A DNA stretch of 64,000 bases from Psychrosphaera aestuarii (GTDB taxonomy: Bacteria; Pseudomonadota; Gammaproteobacteria; Enterobacterales; Alteromonadaceae): assembly GCF_017948405.1 (NCBI RefSeq), contig NZ_CP072844.1, forward strand, positions 806,001 to 870,000, in the 5' to 3' direction. The translations under genes were made by a program, and so were the position numbers. The notes below the pieces were generated by a model, which was given only the letters and a program-made list of their open reading frames with translations, was not told the origin of the DNA and ran no database searches. Shown one piece after another: positions 10,878 through 19,308 of the stretch; positions within the stretch are counted from its first letter, which is position 1, and every line of letters begins with the position of its first letter.

Positions 10878-10905
10878 ACAGACAGACATAAAGCGTCTAA
10901 GTTCA
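10878..10905 (-). promoter_or_regulatory. Sigma-E-type promoter upstream of degQ
   Basis: On the reverse strand, TGAACTT (10899-10905) is separated by 16 bp from TCTGT (10878-10882), about 33 bp before the degQ ATG. This fits the sigma-E pattern of GGAACTT, a spacer of about 16, and TCTGA/TCnnA with one mismatch in each box. Known sigma-E regulons include htrA genes. Confidence 0.6.
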
Positions 10906-10955
10906 GAAATAAAATACTTTTATATTCTTTATTTACTGATAAACGCTAAATAGGG

Positions 10956-11396
10956 TTATTGGGTTTTATTTTCAATATTATTTTTTTGTGGAACGCCTTT
11001 GAAGACACCAGAGCCAGCATTTGAGTAATCGAGTGGCTGGTTTGAAAGGTTAGATTTTTGACGCTTTTCTGATTGAGTTGTTTTTAGAAACTCAGTGGCT
11101 TCTTTTGAAAAAAATGGGAACGCGTTACTCGTCGGTGCTTTATGAAGCACCTGATTGGCATCACTGACTTGTTGATCTATTTGCGATGACAATTCGTTTA
11201 ACTGTGATGAAATGGTTTTATAAGTAACAAGTTGATCTTGCCACTCTTGTTTGAGCTGTGCATTGTCCTGTTTGTATAGCTCGAGTTGCGTTTTGATTTC
11301 ATTACTACCAGGAGATAGCTTGTTGCGAAGTAGCATAAACGCGATGCCTGCAAGTACACCAATTAAGAAGAATATAACGCCGTTAATAAATTCCAT
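10956..11396 (-). CDS. zapG: Z-ring-associated protein ZapG (YhcB, DUF1043)
   Basis: Single-pass inner-membrane protein linked to cell division and envelope synthesis. The 146 residues show an N-terminal membrane helix (about residues 6-24), a long coiled-coil region (ELYKQDNAQLKQEWQDQL and onward to about residue 90) and a disordered, basic C-terminus. This is the YhcB/DUF1043 layout. Position between degQ and the divergent zapE matches E. coli and many gammaproteobacteria. Confidence 0.9.
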   Translation of the reverse strand: MEFINGVIFFLIGVLAGIAFMLLRNKLSPGSNEIKTQLELYKQDNAQLKQEWQDQLVTYKTISSQLNELSSQIDQQVSDANQVLHKAPTSNAFPFFSKEATEFLKTTQSEKRQKSNLSNQPLDYSNAGSGVFKGVPQKNNIENKTQ

Positions 11397-11511
11397 GATA
11401 AAAGCCTTAATAAATTAGCAGGGATTTGAGCAATCATTATGTCTCACATTGCTCTTACCGTGTTAGTATTTTATTTTCCAATTAAATTTTGTTAATACAA
11501 TTATAAGTCAT

Positions 11512-12618
11512 ATGTCGAACATGCAAACACAATTTACGCCTTGGCAACAATATAAAATAGATTTAGAACGTGAAGACTTTCACCATGATGCTTCTCAAGA
11601 GAATGCGGTAAAGCATTTGCAACGTTTATATGATGACTTAACGGCCGAACCCAAAGCCCGTTCGTTTTTTTCAAAACTATTTGCTTCAAAACCAGAAAAA
11701 AGCGCGCAAGGCCTTTATTTTTGGGGTGGAGTAGGGCGAGGTAAAACATATTTAGTGGATACTTTTTACCACAGCTTACCGTTTGAGAAAAAACTAAGAA
11801 TTCATTTCCATCGTTTTATGCATAAAGTGCATGACCAAATGAAGTCATTACAAGGTCAGTCAGACCCGTTAAAAATTGTGGCGAAAAATTTAGCGAATGA
11901 AGCGCGAGTAATATGCTTTGACGAATTTTTTGTTTCTGACATTACTGACGCGATGATTTTAGGGACGCTATTAGAAGAGCTTTTTAAATTGGATGTGGTT
12001 TTTGTAACGACTTCTAATATTGTTCCCGATGATTTATATAAAAATGGATTACAACGCGCTCGATTCTTACCAGCTATTAAATTACTAAATGATCATTGTG
12101 ATGTTGTAAATGTTGACTCAGGCGTTGATTATCGCCTGCGTACACTTGAACAGGCTGAGATTTATCACTTCCCACTTGATCCTCAAGCAGAAAAAAATCT
12201 AGAGCATTACTTTTGTCAATTGGCGCCTGAAGAAGGTAAAAAAGATCAACAGATTGAAGTTGAAAATAGAATGATAGACACTCGCATGGTGGCTGATGGC
12301 GTGGTTTGGTTTAACTTTGATGCAATATGTAAGTCCGCTCGTTCTCAATTAGATTTTATTGAAATTAGCAAAATCTACCACACGGTTTTATTGTCTAATG
12401 TTGAACAAATGAGTAAAGAAAACGACGATGCTGCGAGACGATTTATCTCAATGGTCGATGAGTTTTACGAACGCAAAGTAAAGTTGATTATATCTGCAGC
12501 AGTTGCGTTGGATAGTTTGTATGACGTGGGTGGACTTGAATTTGAATTTAAGCGCTGCGTTAGTCGATTACAAGAAATGCAAAGTCACGACTACTTGGCC
12601 GAGCCTCATTTACCGTAA
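11512..12618 (+). CDS. zapE: Cell division ATPase ZapE (AFG1 family)
   Basis: AAA-type P-loop ATPase of the AFG1/YhcM family that associates with the divisome in E. coli. Walker A is GGVGRGKTYL (near residues 73-82), Walker B is VICFDEFFVSD, and an arginine-rich LQRARFLPAI segment follows. The 368 residues match the family. It lies divergent from zapG and upstream of rplM-rpsI. Confidence 0.95.
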   Translation: MSNMQTQFTPWQQYKIDLEREDFHHDASQENAVKHLQRLYDDLTAEPKARSFFSKLFASKPEKSAQGLYFWGGVGRGKTYLVDTFYHSLPFEKKLRIHFHRFMHKVHDQMKSLQGQSDPLKIVAKNLANEARVICFDEFFVSDITDAMILGTLLEELFKLDVVFVTTSNIVPDDLYKNGLQRARFLPAIKLLNDHCDVVNVDSGVDYRLRTLEQAEIYHFPLDPQAEKNLEHYFCQLAPEEGKKDQQIEVENRMIDTRMVADGVVWFNFDAICKSARSQLDFIEISKIYHTVLLSNVEQMSKENDDAARRFISMVDEFYERKVKLIISAAVALDSLYDVGGLEFEFKRCVSRLQEMQSHDYLAEPHLP

Positions 12619-12686
12619 ATATTTAAAGACAATTAAAATAGATGAAAATAATCGCTATCAGATGGTGATCTTTTCTACGGTTTCTG

Positions 12687-12828
12687 TATAATCCCGCCCC
12701 TACCCACCGTTACTAACCTTTTGTATTAGCCTACAACTGGTTGTGCACTCGAAGGGGTGCGAATGAAATGGTGTAGTTTGATAATCAAACTACTGGCTTA
12801 AAACTATTAATGTTAGGTTCAAGATAAA
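12687..12828 (+). promoter_or_regulatory. Promoter and structured leader of rplM-rpsI
   Basis: A consensus TATAAT (12687-12692) is followed by a C-rich discriminator, as in stringently controlled ribosomal promoters. The roughly 130-nt leader holds hairpins: a GCACTC/GGGTGC stem at about 12745-12760 and a perfect 9-bp stem GTAGTTTGA/TCAAACTAC at 12773-12793. L13 represses its own leader in E. coli, so this may be the equivalent control region; that last step is inference. Confidence 0.65.
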
Positions 12829-13257
12829 ATGAAAACCTTTACTGCAACACCTTCAACAATCACTCGTGATTGGTACGTTGTTGACGCCGAGGGCAAAACC
12901 CTTGGTCGTATCGCAACTGAGATTGCTCTGCGTTTACGCGGCAAGCATAAACCTGAGTATACTCCGCATATGGACACTGGTGATTACATCATCGTTGTTA
13001 ATGCAGAGAAAGTACAAGTTACTGGCAACAAAGGCCAAGGCAAAATGTACTACTCACACTCTGGTTACCCAGGTGGTATTAAAGAAATTAACTTTGATGA
13101 TCTTCAAGCTAAAAAGCCTGAAATGATCATTGAAAAAGCAGTTAAAGGCATGTTGCCACGTGGTCCATTAGGTCGTGCAATGTTCCGTAAACTTAAAGTG
13201 TACGCAGGTGCCGAGCATAATCATGCAGCTCAGCAACCTCAAGCATTAGATATTTAA
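12829..13257 (+). CDS. rplM: 50S ribosomal protein L13
   Basis: Ribosomal protein L13, 142 residues, full family length. It starts [20 protein letters not shown] and contains the signature [23 protein letters not shown] and the C-terminal [11 protein letters not shown]. Codon use is the typical highly expressed type. It is co-transcribed with rpsI, 14 bp downstream. Confidence 0.99.
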   Translation: MKTFTATPSTITRDWYVVDAEGKTLGRIATEIALRLRGKHKPEYTPHMDTGDYIIVVNAEKVQVTGNKGQGKMYYSHSGYPGGIKEINFDDLQAKKPEMIIEKAVKGMLPRGPLGRAMFRKLKVYAGAEHNHAAQQPQALDI

Positions 13258-13271
13258 GGAGCATTATTAAA

Positions 13272-13664
13272 ATGGCTGATACTCAATACTACGGAACTGG
13301 TCGTCGTAAGAGCTCTACTGCTCGTGTTTTCTTACGTCCAGGTACAGGCAATATTGTTATTAACAAACGTTCAATTGAAGATTTCTTCAGTCGTGAAACG
13401 GCTCGTATGGTTGTTCGTCAACCGTTAGAGTTAGTTGAACTTCTAGAGAAATTTGACCTTTACATCACTGTTACAGGTGGTGGTACTACTGGTCAAGCTG
13501 GTGCGATCCGTCACGGTATCACACGTGCTCTTATGGCTTATGACGAATCACTTCGTCCATCTCTTCGTCAAGCTGGCTTCGTTACTCGTGACGCTCGTCG
13601 CGTTGAACGTAAGAAAGTTGGTCTTAAGAAAGCTCGTAAGAAGACACAGTTCTCAAAACGTTAA
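13272..13664 (+). CDS. rpsI: 30S ribosomal protein S9
   Basis: Ribosomal protein S9, 130 residues. The start [19 protein letters not shown], the middle [15 protein letters not shown] and the basic C-terminus ending [12 protein letters not shown] (the tail that reaches the P-site tRNA) are all present. It follows rplM with a good ribosome-binding site (AAGGAG) and is ended by a strong terminator. Confidence 0.99.
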   Translation: MADTQYYGTGRRKSSTARVFLRPGTGNIVINKRSIEDFFSRETARMVVRQPLELVELLEKFDLYITVTGGGTTGQAGAIRHGITRALMAYDESLRPSLRQAGFVTRDARRVERKKVGLKKARKKTQFSKR

Positions 13665-13690
13665 TATTTGCTTTGCAATTATTTGCTCAA

Positions 13691-13716
13691 AAAGCCCGCA
13701 ATATGCGGGCTTTTTT
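13691..13716 (+). terminator. Rho-independent terminator after rpsI
   Basis: A perfect 10-bp stem AAAGCCCGCA / TGCGGGCTTT with loop ATA, followed by a T run. Confidence 0.95.
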
Positions 13717-13756
13717 ATTTCAAAATGAAAATAATCTTCTATATTCTTATATTGCC

Positions 13757-13786
13757 TTGTTTTACATGGGGCTTTTTCGGTAGAAT
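13757..13786 (+). promoter_or_regulatory. petA: Putative sigma-70 promoter of petABC
   Basis: TTGTTT (13757-13762) is separated by 18 bp from TAGAAT (13781-13786), about 87 bp before the petA ATG. The -10 is a good match and the -35 moderate. Confidence 0.5.
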
Positions 13787-13872
13787 CTCTTAAATTACCA
13801 AATTTTTAAGAAGTGGGTCTGTTTAGAACACTTCATAATACGCTTATTAATCCTAATCGCGGAGAATATTGG

Positions 13873-14469
13873 ATGAGCAATGCGCCTGTAGACAATAGTC
13901 GTCGTCGTTTCCTCACTGTAGCAACATCAGTTATTGGTGGTGCTGGGGCAGTGGCAGCGGCTGTGCCATTTATTGCTTCCTGGAATCCTAGTGCCCGAGC
14001 TAAATCAGCCGGTGCTCCAGTTGAAGTTGACATTACAAAAATTGAACCGGGTCAATTGATCCGAGTTGAGTGGCGAAGTAAACCTGTTTGGGTTATCTAT
14101 CGTACTCCAGAGATGCTTAAAACAATTGAAGACATTTCTGCAGATGACTTAAAAGATGCAAACTCTGAAGTAGAGCAACAACCAGCATATGCTAAAAATC
14201 TTCATCGTTCTCAGCGTCCTGAAATATTTGTAGCTGTAGGTATTTGTACGCACTTAGGTTGTTCACCAACTTATATGTCTGAAGGCTATGAGGAAGTAGT
14301 AGAAGGTGTTAAATCAGGATTCTACTGTCCATGTCATGGTTCTAAATTTGATATGGCTGGTCGTGTATTTAGTGGTGTTCCCGCTGGTGCAAACTTACAA
14401 GTTCCTCCTCACTACTTTATCGATGATAACAACATCTTGATCGGCGAAGATCAGGAAGGAGCAGCGTAA
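13873..14469 (+). CDS. petA: Ubiquinol-cytochrome c reductase Rieske iron-sulfur subunit
   Basis: Rieske [2Fe-2S] protein of cytochrome bc1 (complex III). From the ATG at 13873 (Shine-Dalgarno GGAG) it has 198 residues. A twin-arginine signal-anchor (SRRRFLTVATS and a membrane helix, about residues 9-35) precedes the cluster domain with CTHLGC (Cys125, His127, Cys130) and CPCHGS (Cys152, Cys154, His155). An in-frame GTG at 13813 would add 20 residues that the family lacks. The stop overlaps the petB start by 1 bp. Confidence 0.97.
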   Translation: MSNAPVDNSRRRFLTVATSVIGGAGAVAAAVPFIASWNPSARAKSAGAPVEVDITKIEPGQLIRVEWRSKPVWVIYRTPEMLKTIEDISADDLKDANSEVEQQPAYAKNLHRSQRPEIFVAVGICTHLGCSPTYMSEGYEEVVEGVKSGFYCPCHGSKFDMAGRVFSGVPAGANLQVPPHYFIDDNNILIGEDQEGAA

Positions 14470-15737
14470 TGTTCAAAAACCTTGTAGATTGGATTGATGC
14501 TCGTATTCCTATGTCGCGTGTTTACAACATGCACATGGCGCAATACCCAGCACCAAAAAATATGAACTTTTGGTACGTTTTTGGTTTTTTAGCCACAATC
14601 GTATTAGTTAACCAAATCGTAACCGGTATATGGTTAACGATGAGTTATGAACCTTCTGCTGCAGGCGCATTTGCTTCTGTTGAATACATCATGCGAGATG
14701 TTGAATACGGCTGGATTATTCGCTACATGCACTCAACCGGTGCGTCAGCGTTCTTTGTTGTTGTATACCTTCATATGTTCCGCGGTATGATGTATGGCTC
14801 CTATCAGAAACCACGTGAATTGTTGTGGTTATTCGGTATGTTTATTTACCTTGCACTAATGGCTGAAGCCTTTATGGGTTACTTATTACCGTGGGGACAA
14901 ATGTCTTACTGGGGTGCTCAGGTAATCATAGGTTTATTCGGTACGATTCCTGTTATAGGTGAAGACTTAGCGTTGTGGATACGTGGTGACTACGTAGTAT
15001 CTGGTGCGACACTAAACCGATTCTTTGCATTGCACGTAATCGCACTACCTCTAATTATCGTTATCTTAGTATTCCTTCACATTGTTGCGCTTCATGAAGT
15101 TGGCTCTAACAACCCTGATGGCGTTGATGTTAAACGTCCTAAAGGTTCATTGTCAGATGATGAGAAAACAAAATTTGAATTCCATGAATACTATACGTCT
15201 AAAAAAGATTTATTGGATGATGTAGTACCATTCTTTCCGCACATGGTTCTTAAAGACTTAATGGCGTTTGGTATTTTTATATTCCTATTCTGCTATGTCA
15301 TGTTCTTTAACCCTGATATGTACGGCAAGTTTATTGAGCATCCAAACTTTGAAATGGCGAATAACCTTAAAACGCCAGAGCATGTATTCCCTGTTTGGTA
15401 CTTCACTCCGTTCTACGCAATTCTTAAAGCGGTACCAAATCCGTTTGGTGGTGTTGTAGCTATGTTTGGTGCAATCATTGTACTAGCGTTATTACCTTGG
15501 ATTGACCGTGGTAAGGTTCGCTCGTGGCGTTACCGTTGTGGCCTACATAAGTGGAATCTGATTATATTTGCGATTGTATTTATTATCCTAGGTTACTTAG
15601 GTGGCACACCGGGTACTCCATTTAAAGAGATGATTTCTAAAGTCTTTACCGTTATGTATTTTGGTTTCTTTGTATTACTTTGGTTATACAGCAAAAACGA
15701 AAAGACTAAGCCACTGCCAGAAAGGATTACGAAATAA
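14469..15737 (+). CDS. petB: Cytochrome b of the bc1 complex
   Basis: Integral membrane diheme cytochrome b, which oxidises ubiquinol at the Qo site and reduces quinone at Qi. Eight membrane helices are expected in 422 residues. Heme-ligand histidines are seen as H..H pairs in the second helix (RYMHSTGASAFFVVVYLHMFRG) and fourth helix (FALHVIALPLIIVILVFLHIVALHE). The Qo PEWY motif appears as PVWYF, a variant at the Glu position. The gene overlaps both neighbours by 1 bp, giving a tightly coupled petABC operon. Confidence 0.97.
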   Translation: MFKNLVDWIDARIPMSRVYNMHMAQYPAPKNMNFWYVFGFLATIVLVNQIVTGIWLTMSYEPSAAGAFASVEYIMRDVEYGWIIRYMHSTGASAFFVVVYLHMFRGMMYGSYQKPRELLWLFGMFIYLALMAEAFMGYLLPWGQMSYWGAQVIIGLFGTIPVIGEDLALWIRGDYVVSGATLNRFFALHVIALPLIIVILVFLHIVALHEVGSNNPDGVDVKRPKGSLSDDEKTKFEFHEYYTSKKDLLDDVVPFFPHMVLKDLMAFGIFIFLFCYVMFFNPDMYGKFIEHPNFEMANNLKTPEHVFPVWYFTPFYAILKAVPNPFGGVVAMFGAIIVLALLPWIDRGKVRSWRYRCGLHKWNLIIFAIVFIILGYLGGTPGTPFKEMISKVFTVMYFGFFVLLWLYSKNEKTKPLPERITK

Positions 15738-16486
15738 TGAAAAAACTTATTCTTACTCTTGGTTTATTCGCTGGTTTAGTTTCTGCTTCGGTACTTGCTG
15801 CAGGTGGCGGTGCGTTGCCTTACAAAGCAGAAATCGACCAAACTGATAAAGCTTCGTTACAACGTGGTGCTAAGTTGTTTATGAACTACTGTGTTGGTTG
15901 TCACCAAATGCAGTTTCAACGATACGAGCGTACTTTTAACGACTTAGGCATTCCTCTAGACGTAGGTATGGAAAACTTAGTTTTTACTAAAGATACAAAA
16001 GTAGGTGAGCATATTAAAAATGCGATGCCTAAAGCTGATGGTGCAAAATGGTTTGGTGCAGCTCCTCCAGACTTGACACTTGAAGCTCGTTTACGTGGTC
16101 CAGATTGGATTTATAGCTACTTAAAGTCTTTTTACGTAGACCCTTCACGTCCGTTTGGCGTGAACAATACAGTATTTAAAGACGTTGGTATGCCACACGT
16201 ATTACAAGAACTTCAAGGTGTACCTGAAAAAGTATACGAAGAACGTATGATCGACGGTGAAATGGTTAAAGAATTCGTTGGTATTAAATCTGACGGCTCT
16301 GGTGAGCTTAGTGAAGATGAATACGATCGTGCAATGTTAGATATCACTAACTTCATGGTTTACATTGGTGAACCTATGATTTTAGAGCGTGAAAGCATTG
16401 GCTATAAAGCACTACTTTACTGTTTCATATTCTGGATATTCGCAGTTTTGCTTAAGAAAGAATACTGGAGAGACATCAAAAAATAA
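15737..16486 (+). CDS. petC: Cytochrome c1 of the bc1 complex
   Basis: Periplasmic c-type heme subunit anchored by a C-terminal helix. A signal peptide (about residues 1-21) precedes the heme motif CVGCH (Cys52, Cys55, His56). A C-terminal membrane segment (about residues 225-240) is followed by KKEYWRDIKK. The 249 residues fit the family. It passes electrons from the Rieske protein to soluble cytochromes c. Confidence 0.97.
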   Translation: MKKLILTLGLFAGLVSASVLAAGGGALPYKAEIDQTDKASLQRGAKLFMNYCVGCHQMQFQRYERTFNDLGIPLDVGMENLVFTKDTKVGEHIKNAMPKADGAKWFGAAPPDLTLEARLRGPDWIYSYLKSFYVDPSRPFGVNNTVFKDVGMPHVLQELQGVPEKVYEERMIDGEMVKEFVGIKSDGSGELSEDEYDRAMLDITNFMVYIGEPMILERESIGYKALLYCFIFWIFAVLLKKEYWRDIKK

Positions 16487-16513
16487 TTGTTAAGTAAATT
16501 AAAAACTTAACAA
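16487..16513 (+). other. Inverted repeat just after petC
   Basis: Perfect 9-bp arms TTGTTAAGT and ACTTAACAA with a 9-nt A-rich loop, starting at the petC stop codon and lying before the G+C-rich terminator. It could be a 3'-end stabilising hairpin or a protein-binding palindrome; nothing decides between them. Confidence 0.6.
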
Positions 16514-16525
16514 CTATTTTACTTA

Positions 16526-16550
16526 AAAAGGGGTGTTTCGCCCCTTTTTT
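16526..16550 (+). terminator. Rho-independent terminator after petABC
   Basis: The stem AAAAGGGG / CCCCTTTT with a GTTTCG-type loop is followed by TTTTTT and ends the petABC operon before sspA. Confidence 0.93.
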
Positions 16551-16583
16551 GATAATGCAATTTGAAAGATTTTGGAGAAATAA

Positions 16584-17207
16584 ATGGCTGTGTCTGCAAA
16601 CAAACGAGCGGTAATGACTTTATTTTCTGGTGCAAATGACATGTATAGTCATCAGGTTCGCATCGTATTAGCGGAAAAAGGGGTTAACGTGGATATTCAC
16701 TATGTAACTCCAGATAACATGCCTGAAGACCTTTATGAAGTTAATCCGTATGGAAACGTTCCAACGTTGATTGACCGTGAATTAGGGTTATATCGTGCAA
16801 ACATTATTAATGAATATTTAGACGAGCGTTTTCCTCATCCACCATTAATGCCAGTATATCCGGTAGCTCGTGGTCGTTGTCGTTTGATGATGGATAGAAT
16901 TGAAAATGACTGGTATTCACTAACTCGTAAAATTGAGCAAGGTGATGAAGCTGCACGTCAAGAGTTAAAGGAAGGCATCTTAGCTATTGCACCTATTTTT
17001 GCTGAAGACCCATATTTTATGAGTGAAGAGTTTAGCTTAGTTGATTGTTACTTAGCTCCGTTATTATGGCGCTTGCCTTCGTGGGGTATCGAATTGTCAG
17101 GCCCTGCAGCAAAAGATATTAAGACTTATATGCTACGTGTCTTTGAGCGTGAGTCTTTCCAAGCCTCGTTAACAGATGTTGAAAAAGACATCCGTAGTAC
17201 TTATTAA
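16584..17207 (+). CDS. sspA: Stringent starvation protein A
   Basis: RNA polymerase-associated protein with a glutathione S-transferase fold but no GST activity in studied members; it supports acid and stationary-phase survival. The 207 residues show the thioredoxin-like N-domain (SHQVRIVLAEKGVNVDIHYV, NPYGNVPTLIDRELGLYRANIINEYLDERFPHPPLMPV split over residues about 25-90) and an all-helical C-domain. The conserved PHPPLMP surface pocket is intact. It is followed 6 bp later by sspB. Confidence 0.96.
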   Translation: MAVSANKRAVMTLFSGANDMYSHQVRIVLAEKGVNVDIHYVTPDNMPEDLYEVNPYGNVPTLIDRELGLYRANIINEYLDERFPHPPLMPVYPVARGRCRLMMDRIENDWYSLTRKIEQGDEAARQELKEGILAIAPIFAEDPYFMSEEFSLVDCYLAPLLWRLPSWGIELSGPAAKDIKTYMLRVFERESFQASLTDVEKDIRSTY

Positions 17208-17213
17208 GTAATT

Positions 17214-17690
17214 ATGGAAAATATGACTCCAAATCGCCCTTATTTATTGAGGGCGTTTTATGATTGGATTTTGGATAATGAGCATACGCCTTACTTAGTT
17301 GTCGAGGCAGACTTGCCGCATGTTCAGGTTCCACCGCAAAGTGTAAAAGACGGACAAGTGGTATTAAACATTAGCCCAAGTGCAGTTCAAAGCTTACAAA
17401 TAAGCAATGAGCAATTAACATTTTCAGCACGATTTGGCGGTGTTCCATTTGAAGTATATGTTCCAATGTACGCCGTATCCGCGATTTATGCGCGTGAGAA
17501 TGGTGCTGGAACAATGTTTCCGCCAGAGGACTATGACATTGACGGTTACGAATTAGCGCCTGTAGAAGGCGATACTTCTGAAGTCGAAGAGCCTGGCGCT
17601 TCATTTGAAGTGGTAAGCTCGTCAGAAAAAGATTCAAAAAAGGTCGATTCAACTGATAAAAAGCGTAGCCACTTATCAATTGTTAAGTAA
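17214..17690 (+). CDS. sspB: ClpXP adaptor SspB
   Basis: Adaptor that brings ssrA-tagged proteins, and in E. coli the RseA fragment made by DegS and RseP, to the ClpXP protease. The N-terminal dimer domain is clear (RPYLLRAFYDWILDNEHTPYLVV, then ISPSAV, FSARFGGV and IYARENGAGTMF). A long acidic linker leads to the C-terminal ClpX-binding tail, RSHLSIVK. The 158 residues match the family. The adaptor, RseA and DegS are all encoded in this window. Confidence 0.96.
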   Translation: MENMTPNRPYLLRAFYDWILDNEHTPYLVVEADLPHVQVPPQSVKDGQVVLNISPSAVQSLQISNEQLTFSARFGGVPFEVYVPMYAVSAIYARENGAGTMFPPEDYDIDGYELAPVEGDTSEVEEPGASFEVVSSSEKDSKKVDSTDKKRSHLSIVK

Positions 17691-17709
17691 CTTGTTTGTA
17701 AATTTGAAA

Positions 17710-17738
17710 AAAAACCAGCATTTGCTGGTTTTTTTATA
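17710..17738. terminator. Bidirectional terminator between sspB and dolP
   Basis: The stem AAACCAGCA / TGCTGGTTT with a TT loop is flanked by A-rich and T-rich runs, so it can stop transcription from both convergent genes. Confidence 0.9.
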
Positions 17739-17766
17739 TTTCAAGTTTTCATTAGGATTCGGAGAA

Positions 17767-18327
17767 TTATTCGAATACCTTTATAACTCGATCAACTCCA
17801 GATATTTTTGACGCAACGGAAGCTGCCTCATTCGCTTGCTCTGGCGATACTATGCCAAGTAAATAGACTTCTTGAGCCTCGGTTATTACCTTTATTTTAG
17901 TACCTTCAATTTTATCATTGGCTAAAAACGCCGATTTAACTTTAGTCGTTATCCACACGTCCTTAGCTTTGCTTCCAATCGACGCCAAAGGACCTACTTT
18001 TACCTGATTATGAACTTTTATAACATGATCGACACTTTTCAAAATACCGTCAATTTTAGTGATTAAAGCTTGAGTAGGCGCTTGTCCTACGGCTAATAAC
18101 TGGCCGTTGTAGCTCACTAATGTAATATTAGCATTGTCGCTTACTTCTTTATCTTTCATTAACTTAACAGTGGCTCGAACTTCAATACCATTATCGTCGA
18201 TTTGGCTACCAACTGAACGTGGATCATTAGCAGCTGAAACGGCTGTCACTGCACTAGCAACGATTGCTGTTTCAACGCAACCTTGCACTAAAACAATACA
18301 TAACAACAATATAAGGTGCTTTTTCAT
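17767..18327 (-). CDS. dolP: BON-domain outer-membrane lipoprotein DolP (YraP)
   Basis: Lipoprotein with two BON domains, known in E. coli for outer-membrane integrity and division-site localisation. From the ATG at 18327 (Shine-Dalgarno AGGA) the 186 residues begin with a signal peptide and lipobox VQGC (Cys17). DPRSVGSQIDD and two BON blocks follow (ISYNGQ-type LVSYNGQLLAVGQAP and DVWITTKVKSAFL...VYLLGIV). An in-frame start at 18378 overlaps diaA and lacks a signal peptide at its N-terminus, so it is not used. Confidence 0.94.
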   Translation of the reverse strand: MKKHLILLLCIVLVQGCVETAIVASAVTAVSAANDPRSVGSQIDDNGIEVRATVKLMKDKEVSDNANITLVSYNGQLLAVGQAPTQALITKIDGILKSVDHVIKVHNQVKVGPLASIGSKAKDVWITTKVKSAFLANDKIEGTKIKVITEAQEVYLLGIVSPEQANEAASVASKISGVDRVIKVFE

Positions 18328-18352
18328 ATAACTAATTCCTAAATCTAAACGA

Positions 18353-18940
18353 TTACATAGAGAAAATAACTTCATCAATTAATTCACTTAATACGTGCAC
18401 TGTGAACAACTGAATCTCTAAGGTCCTACTTGGCTTATTAGTCGGCAAACGAATCTCAATATCATTATCGCCTAATAGTCCTGCTATTTCACCGCCATCA
18501 TCCGATGTGAAAGCGATAACTTGAATGTCACGAGTTAATGCTGTTTCGAGTGCAGCTTTAATAGATGGTTCCTTGTTATTCAAAGAAAAAACTACTAAAA
18601 CATCTTGCTCATTGCCAATGGCCCTAATTTGTCTGGCAAAACGCTCTTGAAAGTTGGTCAAATTAATTTCATCTAGACCACAGTTTTGCACATGATCATT
18701 TAACGCTATTGCTGGCAAACATGGACGTTCGATCTCATAGTAATTTACTAAAATACCAGCGAAGTGCTCTGCCATCATTTTTGCCATTGAGTCGGCACAA
18801 GTTAGAACTTTATTACCAGATAGCAGTGTTTGAGCGATAACAGCTGCGGAAAGCGCAATGTTGTCTGCATTCTGCTCACCCGAAGCGATAAAGTTTTGTA
18901 TATTTGAGGTGTAAAGTTGTTTTATTTTATTGTCATTCAT
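18353..18940 (-). CDS. diaA: DnaA initiator-associating SIS-domain protein DiaA
   Basis: SIS-fold protein related to phosphoheptose isomerase GmhA. In E. coli DiaA tetramers bind DnaA and promote replication initiation at oriC. The 195 residues align over the whole family, with ERPCLPAIALN and the C-terminal VIAFTSDDGGEIAGLLG conserved. The glycine-rich sugar-phosphate loop seen in GmhA-like proteins is changed to ADSMAKMMAEHF, which argues against isomerase activity. It overlaps yraN by 4 bp; its 3' end extends past the dolP Shine-Dalgarno region. Confidence 0.87.
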   Translation of the reverse strand: MNDNKIKQLYTSNIQNFIASGEQNADNIALSAAVIAQTLLSGNKVLTCADSMAKMMAEHFAGILVNYYEIERPCLPAIALNDHVQNCGLDEINLTNFQERFARQIRAIGNEQDVLVVFSLNNKEPSIKAALETALTRDIQVIAFTSDDGGEIAGLLGDNDIEIRLPTNKPSRTLEIQLFTVHVLSELIDEVIFSM

Positions 18941-19308
18941 GAAAATGCACTTTCAATCCAGTTTAGCTGGTTGTTTTCGAACGCGATTACGTCAAACCGT
19001 ATATTTGGTGTTAGTTTACGTTTCTGCAGGTAAAAAATCGCGGCTTTTTTAATTTTTTGTTGTTTTTGATATGTTACAGACGCTGCTGCGCCGCCAAATT
19101 GATAACTTGATCTAAACCTTACCTCTATAAAAATATATGTATTGGTATTTGAACAGTAAAATATTAAGTCAATTTCACCTACTTTACATCTAAAGTTAGT
19201 GTCCACAAGGTTTAATCCTTGCTTCAGTAAATAATTTTTTGCTTCTAATTCTCTTGCATCACCAACGAGTTGTTTATGCGTTTTAGTTACTACCTTCTGA
19301 TTGGACAA
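18937..19308 (-). CDS. yraN: UPF0102 nuclease-fold protein YraN
   Basis: The 123-residue protein belongs to the UPF0102/YraN family, which has a restriction-endonuclease-like fold. The core is ARELEAKNYLLKQGL, NFRCKVGEIDLIFY and FIEVRFRSSYQFGG, which gives the E-(GEIDLI)-(EVR) pattern of a PD-(D/E)XK active site, with R in place of the usual K. The physiological role is not established. It overlaps lpoA by 26 bp and diaA by 4 bp. Confidence 0.93.
   Translation of the reverse strand: MSNQKVVTKTHKQLVGDARELEAKNYLLKQGLNLVDTNFRCKVGEIDLIFYCSNTNTYIFIEVRFRSSYQFGGAAASVTYQKQQKIKKAAIFYLQKRKLTPNIRFDVIAFENNQLNWIESAFS

Noticed and set aside
13813..13872. Longer Rieske protein from GTG 13813
   Set aside because: It would put 20 residues before the twin-arginine motif; the ATG at 13873 has a GGAG element and the normal length.
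17732..18378. DolP start at 18378
   Set aside because: This start overlaps diaA and places 17 residues before the signal peptide; the ATG at 18327 has an AGGA element and gives a proper lipoprotein signal.
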